This document shows, one piece after another, positions 59,030 through 64,000 of a stretch of 64,000 nucleotides of DNA. How positions within the stretch are numbered: position 1 is the stretch's first letter; each line of letters begins with the position of its first letter. The stretch comes from Montifringilla adamsi (Eukaryota; Chordata; Aves; Passeriformes; Passeridae). The stretch covers positions 620,001 through 684,000 of the forward strand of contig JAGGNK010006448.1 of NCBI GenBank assembly GCA_017590115.1, in the 5' to 3' direction. The notes beneath the pieces are model-generated. The model was given only the letters and a program-made list of their open reading frames with translations. It was not told where the DNA came from and searched no databases. A program made the translations under genes and the position numbers.

Positions 59030-62000
59030 GTCCATGTGAGTTAGTAATCCTTTCTGCACACCCTCCAAACTTTGCAGTGGCTCCCTATGCAGCCCAAATG
59101 CTTTGGGACCTTTTTCTGTATGGCCAAACTGTCCTCGTGTGCCACATGCATTCCTGATGCTTACTTATTTTGGAAACATCCCAATCTCTACACATCCTTT
59201 TAAAAAAAAACTTTAAAAGCAGAAATCTCTAAAGTTATTTTTTAGTGTTGTTTTGAATATCATGTACAGGATGTGAGAGCTTTTGGCATCCTGTTTCTGT
59301 TGACTACAGCTTTGTACAGGCACCAAATACGTGTAGCTAAAATGGCACTCTTTTGTGACTTAGAAATCCTCCTCAGTCTCAATAAATTTCAGAATAGAAT
59401 GTTGAATGTGACTGCATTCTTTACTTCTGTGTTTATGACTTGTTAAAACACACTTAAATATCCATGATTCGTATGATCCTCTTTGTCAAAAAGTCCATGT
59501 CTTCACACAACTGGCACATTTTCTTTTGCTGCTTAGTACTTATAAATTTTTAATTACCTGGAAAAGTTTGCAATTATTATTTGTAATTATTGTATTTATT
59601 TATTGATATGCCAGGACCAGGAAGAGAGACTCCACATAAACTACATTAAGAACAAACCTTTATGACACTCCAAAAGGAACATCCTTCACCAAAAATTTTG
59701 CATTTACTTTCCTTTTTTTGTGATTACAAAGAATAAGACAAAGAATTTGCATCACCCTTATTTTCTAATAGCTCAACACATGGAACACATTCATATGACT
59801 TAGTGTACTGTAGCAACATTTATCCTTATAATTTTCATATAAATTCACTAAATTTGAAAACAAATTAATTGCATGACAGTAGATCACTTCTCTGTAACAA
59901 GTTGCATGAAAATATTAAAAAGTGCTTTTGTTTTAAACACTGCATTCACAAAAATTGTATTTTTTTTAATTCATAATTGCTGATTCCTCTACCATATTTA
60001 CTCTACTGGAAAATAAATATATGTTCTCATCTTAGAATGTGAGAGATTAATTATTTATTGTATAATCACTGTCATCGGGAAAAAAGGTTTTGCAGCAGAA
60101 ACTTGGCAACTTTGTCTTAACTAGAATTAAGTCAGAAATGACTTAAAAAATGAAACTGAAATAGTTATTTTATGCTGTCATAGATGAGGATACATATCTA
60201 AACACACAAAAGAAACTTTTACTTCTGATGAAAATAAAGGTCAATATTAAGCTGTAAGATTGGGCGGAGCCTGGACTTTGGTGAAATTGAATCTGGCACT
60301 CAGTTTTGCATCAACCAAATACTTTACCAGGTTATATTACGAATTCATATCTTAACAGATGTAAAGTCAATAAATGTTCTGACTTTGATTAGCCACCAGA
60401 GCTCCTGCAAGAAGTTCCCACTTCTTAAGCCACATACAACACAAGATTCTGGAGAAATCTTTCTTCCATTTGTTTGCTTGCTTTGAAAAACCTATGAGTG
60501 CAGTGATGCTATAATACACATAAACCCTGATAAACACAGATGTATTAGGGGGAAAAAAATTAAATTTTCTCTCTACTCAAGACAAAAATAGAAGTAATCA
60601 AGCCACAAGGAATTGTTTTTTTCCTTTGCCTCAAAGGCTGCTAGCACCAGTGAGCTGAAATAGCTCTGTATCACCAGTTCTGCCTTGAACCAAACCAGTC
60701 AGGTTTCTGATCTCCTTGCTGCCAGAGCTCACAACCACAGAGAATGGTGAAGAGGCAGTGACAACCTCGTGGATGTGACAATCTCAGAGGCAGTGTTCGT
60801 ATGGGAGGTGGCCTACCTTCTATGAATTTCCCTTTTTATGCACCTGTCAGGCCACACCCAGACTGGGAATCACCTTAGGATACATAATGCTCATAAATCT
60901 TTCTCCAAAGGGGAGTTTTAAGAAAAGCTGCATAAACAGTATGATTCTGGTAATAAGGCGATATTTGCATCTCTCTCAATAAATAAATAAGACCACAGTC
61001 CCTTCCTCTGGCCAAGGAATCTTGAAACTACATCAGTATTTCTTCTAAAGAGACCAGATGGCTTGTTGCTAACTGATATGAGTGAGTCCCTCCCTCAAGG
61101 TATGGACATGCTGACTCCATGGGATTTCTAATTAAATTTGAAAAAAGGTAATAATAATTTCATTCCCTTGTTTCAAGTCCCTTTCTGATTAAGTGCACAA
61201 GAAAAGTTCTAATTTAAACCAAAATGTTCAGATCTAACCAATAGCTTACTTAGAAGAGAAGCATGAAAGCATGATCATTTAATTCTGGTACAGACCAAAC
61301 TAATCTTTTTATCATCAGCATATAAAAATAATTGAACTTTGGGTGTCTGCTTTTAAGGGAGATCTTACACAAACTCCCTAGAATTATTTTTAATGTTTAT
61401 TTTGTATGATTTGGCTGAATTTTAGTAAATACACAGAAGGTGGATTTTACCTACGCATCTGAAGTGGTGTGATTAAGTTTCTGAAGCACACATAGTGAGA
61501 ACTATCTGAAATGACACATGACATCTGAGGTGTTGTGCACGCAGCTGGTATATAACACACAGGATCTGTGGGAAACTTGTGTGCTTCTGGTGAGAAACTG
61601 GAAGTCAGGTTAGATGCCCTCAGTTATCTCACACTTCACCGGATATCTCTGTTTAAGCAATTGATTTCTGTGCTGAACTTCAAGAAATATAAATCTCATC
61701 CCTATTTATTTTATGGTGTCAGGATGTTATTTCCAGTTTGTGAGAGCTTCTTGTTGTTTATAACTACATTGGAAGTATATATTGGCACAATTGACATTGC
61801 CACTATATATTGGCAGTAAGGCAGCAAATACGAATGAACTGTAAAATAAAAAATCAAGGAGTGATACCAGAAACTGAGTCCAGATTTCAGCCAGTATTGC
61901 CAAATAACCTGACCAAAGGTAGATGTCAATTTGGAGCTAGTGTTTGGACTATGATCTTTATAGAACAGCCTAAAGTATGTGTCAAGTGTCATTGAGATTA

Positions 62001-64000
62001 TGTTTGAGACTTTTGCATTGGATGACAGTGGACTGTGGGAACAGCACAGGACTACACAGGGTCCTTTCCAGTGATTTCAAATGTCAATTCATGCTGAAGT
62101 GCGAGCAATTGTATCAAGTCCTTTCTGCGCAGAAAACAGAACAGAACAAAACAAAACAAAACCAAAACAAACCAAGCCAAACCAAAACAAAACAACAAAA
62201 AAAGAGAGAAGGTGGCCTCTTGGAAAGAATATTTATCTCTCTTGCACATATTTTTTGAGAAGATGAATTGTTCTTAGGAGGACCCACAGCCAGACCTGGT
62301 ATTTGGTTTTGAGTAATTGTTGTGGCACTTTGACTGGAGTACTAGTGAACTAAGGAAATTACCTTGAGATGGGTGATGCTGTTACCTCACAAAGAGAATA
62401 ACTGTAAGTCATTTAGAACACACTTAACCCTTTATACAAAACCAAAACAAGTGCCAGCTAAAAAGGAGGAAAGAAGTATATTTAGTTTTAAAAAGTCTTT
62501 CATTCTGAAACTGTTGAGTGTTTAATTTTTTTTTGTTATACGAGACAAAGGAAAATAATGAAAACTGTATTCCTAAAATGAAAGAGGGGAGAAGTGCTTT
62601 ATGAGGAAAAATATACCAAGAAATATGTTTTTAATTAGAAAGTAAAGGAAACAAGGAAACACTGGAATAGTATAGCATGTTCAAGGCCAAACGATGCTGA
62701 AATTTTGAAAGGTTAATTGAGAAAAAATTGTAGGAATCTGAAATAAAGATGAGAACAAAATCAGTAGATCAGATTAAGACTAAGATTGCCAGTGAATATG
62801 CCTTAATAGTCAGTTCAAAATTAATTTGAAGCTGGCATTAAATACAACATGAGAGAGCCAGATAATAATGCTGAAAACATTGGGTAAAATTTATTAGTTT
62901 TATGACTGTGCTGTATTTGGGAAAATGCTCAAAGTTATACTTGTTATCTGTTTCCTTATAGTCATATGAATATTACAAAATTCTGTGAAAAACTAGTAAG
63001 CCTCTGAAAACTGAAAAGCAACCCTCAAACAAACATTATCATTATTGAAAAAATGCATTGATAAGGTACATTTTTCTTTATTCTTTTTTTTTCTTTGCAA
63101 CACAAAAATTTATTTCAAATTTTAAATGCCTCTTAAGAAGAAATATAATAAACTTTAGAGTTTTAAAAACTTGAGGATGAAATAGATAAAAATTTATTCA
63201 AAGAAATTCTGCCAGGTGTTGGGTGGCAAGAATTATATTTAAAAGTGTTCCTGTTGATTTGAGCTGAAAGAATATTTTTCCTCTTCTGAAGTCCTATTAA
63301 TGGAATGAATAAAATTAATAATAACCAAATAACTAAAATAGAAGCTTACAATATGTAACTGAGTGAATAAAATCAATTAAATTAATGGATTAAAAATTTG
63401 CTTTAGCTCAACTTCTAGAAAAAAAGTGTATACATTGGGAAGAAAACGCTTAGGAACATTTTCACCCACCAACTCACAAGAGTTGAAAGCAGTCAGTTTG
63501 TCCCATTTGAAAATGCTCTTCAGGGCATGCAAGTGCATGGCACTTGTTTTCACAAAGGATATGAGAAAGATGTTCACTGTGGGTTTTAACCATTTTTAAA
63601 CTCTATTTTGAAATATATTCTCTAAAAATTTAAGAAACCTACACATGTGTAACAGATGTTCAAGGAGATAAGGGGATGGTATGCAGGTCTTATTCCTGTG
63701 TTACTAAAATAAAGAAGCTGGGGTTTTAAGAGACAAGTTTATAGTTGCTGGTTTATAGTGACTCAGAGACAATTCTGTAGTTTTGGACTCAATATGCATT
63801 AAGACAAACAGTGGTTCAACAGGAGAAATACAAAATTGAAAAGACATAAAGCAATTGTCTAGCTTTAAATACATTATATAAGGAAAATGAAGAATGCTTT
63901 GTGCTGACTGCACATATGATTTGACTTGATGAAATTGTCTAGTAACATGTACAAGAGATGAGGTTTATTTATCAGGAGCACTGGCATTAAAATATCTGAA
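59030..64000. other. Unique AT-rich stretch to the window end
   Basis: About 5 kb with no recognised gene or mobile element. An A/C-rich tract (AAAACAAAACAAAACC units) lies at about 62133-62205. A possible small element with 6-bp direct repeats lies at 60247-60430. A GC-richer patch at about 60640-60900 is unassigned. Frames at 61568-61819, 61711-61992 and 61977-62258 carry no domain, and the last is partly the A/C tract. Confidence 0.5.
62133..62205. repeat. (AAAAC)n-like tract
   Basis: Irregular ACAAAACAAAACAAAACC and CAAACCAAGCC units run for about 70 bases. It resembles the A/C-rich tracts at 34880, 41582 and 45025. Confidence 0.9.

Noticed and set aside
58771..59157. 128-codon Phe/Val-rich frame resembling a membrane protein
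   Set aside because: The hydrophobic run is just translation of the T/G-rich low-complexity tract.
1..64000. CRISPR arrays, tRNA or rRNA genes, operons, riboswitches
   Set aside because: The sequence is vertebrate-like. No regularly spaced repeats, cloverleaf-type tRNA genes or compact coding arrangement were seen.

Overview
The window looks like non-coding DNA from a bird macrochromosome, intergenic or deep intronic. It is AT-rich and eukaryotic in texture, and no open reading frame reads as a host gene. The organism call rests on the repeats. They are dominated by CR1 LINEs, several with the bird-type 3' end (ATTCTATG-like octamers, no poly-A tail), plus scattered retroviral LTRs with no internal viral genes beside them. 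No Alu, L1 or bacterial features are visible. From memory, the LTR families resemble those of songbirds, so a passerine is likely, but that is an inference.

Layout. 1-4261: unique AT-rich sequence. 4262-4970 and 6525-6772: two minus-strand CR1 fragments. About 8540-9240: a degraded plus-strand LTR. 13018-13495: a plus-strand CR1 3' end, with a CR1 tail at 14380-14444. 19370-21190: the densest cluster, with a plus-strand CR1 tail followed by a minus-strand CR1 split by a younger LTR at 20403-20970. 21191-24700: the longest quiet AT-rich block in the first half. 24715-24868: an LTR remnant. 27185-28461: an old CR1 of a type also known from reptiles, ended by an LTR. 32036-33150: the longest uninterrupted CR1 (minus strand). 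35517-35937: a minus-strand LTR. 38145-39173: a nearly full-length LTR of a second family. 44235-44369: a (TTTC)n microsatellite. 45235-45757: a CR1 reverse-transcriptase piece. 45758-52552: another long quiet block. 52553-52615: a perfect pentanucleotide microsatellite. 54162-54751: a second copy of the LTR seen at 20403. 55626-55690, 57440-57806 and 58380-58810: CR1 pieces, the last running into a T/G-rich low-complexity tract. 59030-64000: no recognised repeats.

No genes work together here. What the window records is a layered history of insertions: ancient CR1, then bird CR1 subfamilies, then LTRs that land inside them. I did not find a new biological system. The best leads are the two nested insertions, the pair of same-family LTRs in direct orientation, one GC-richer unexplained island (28462-29240), and a few hairpins. 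All family assignments come from reading the sequence and from memory of the families; no database search was run.
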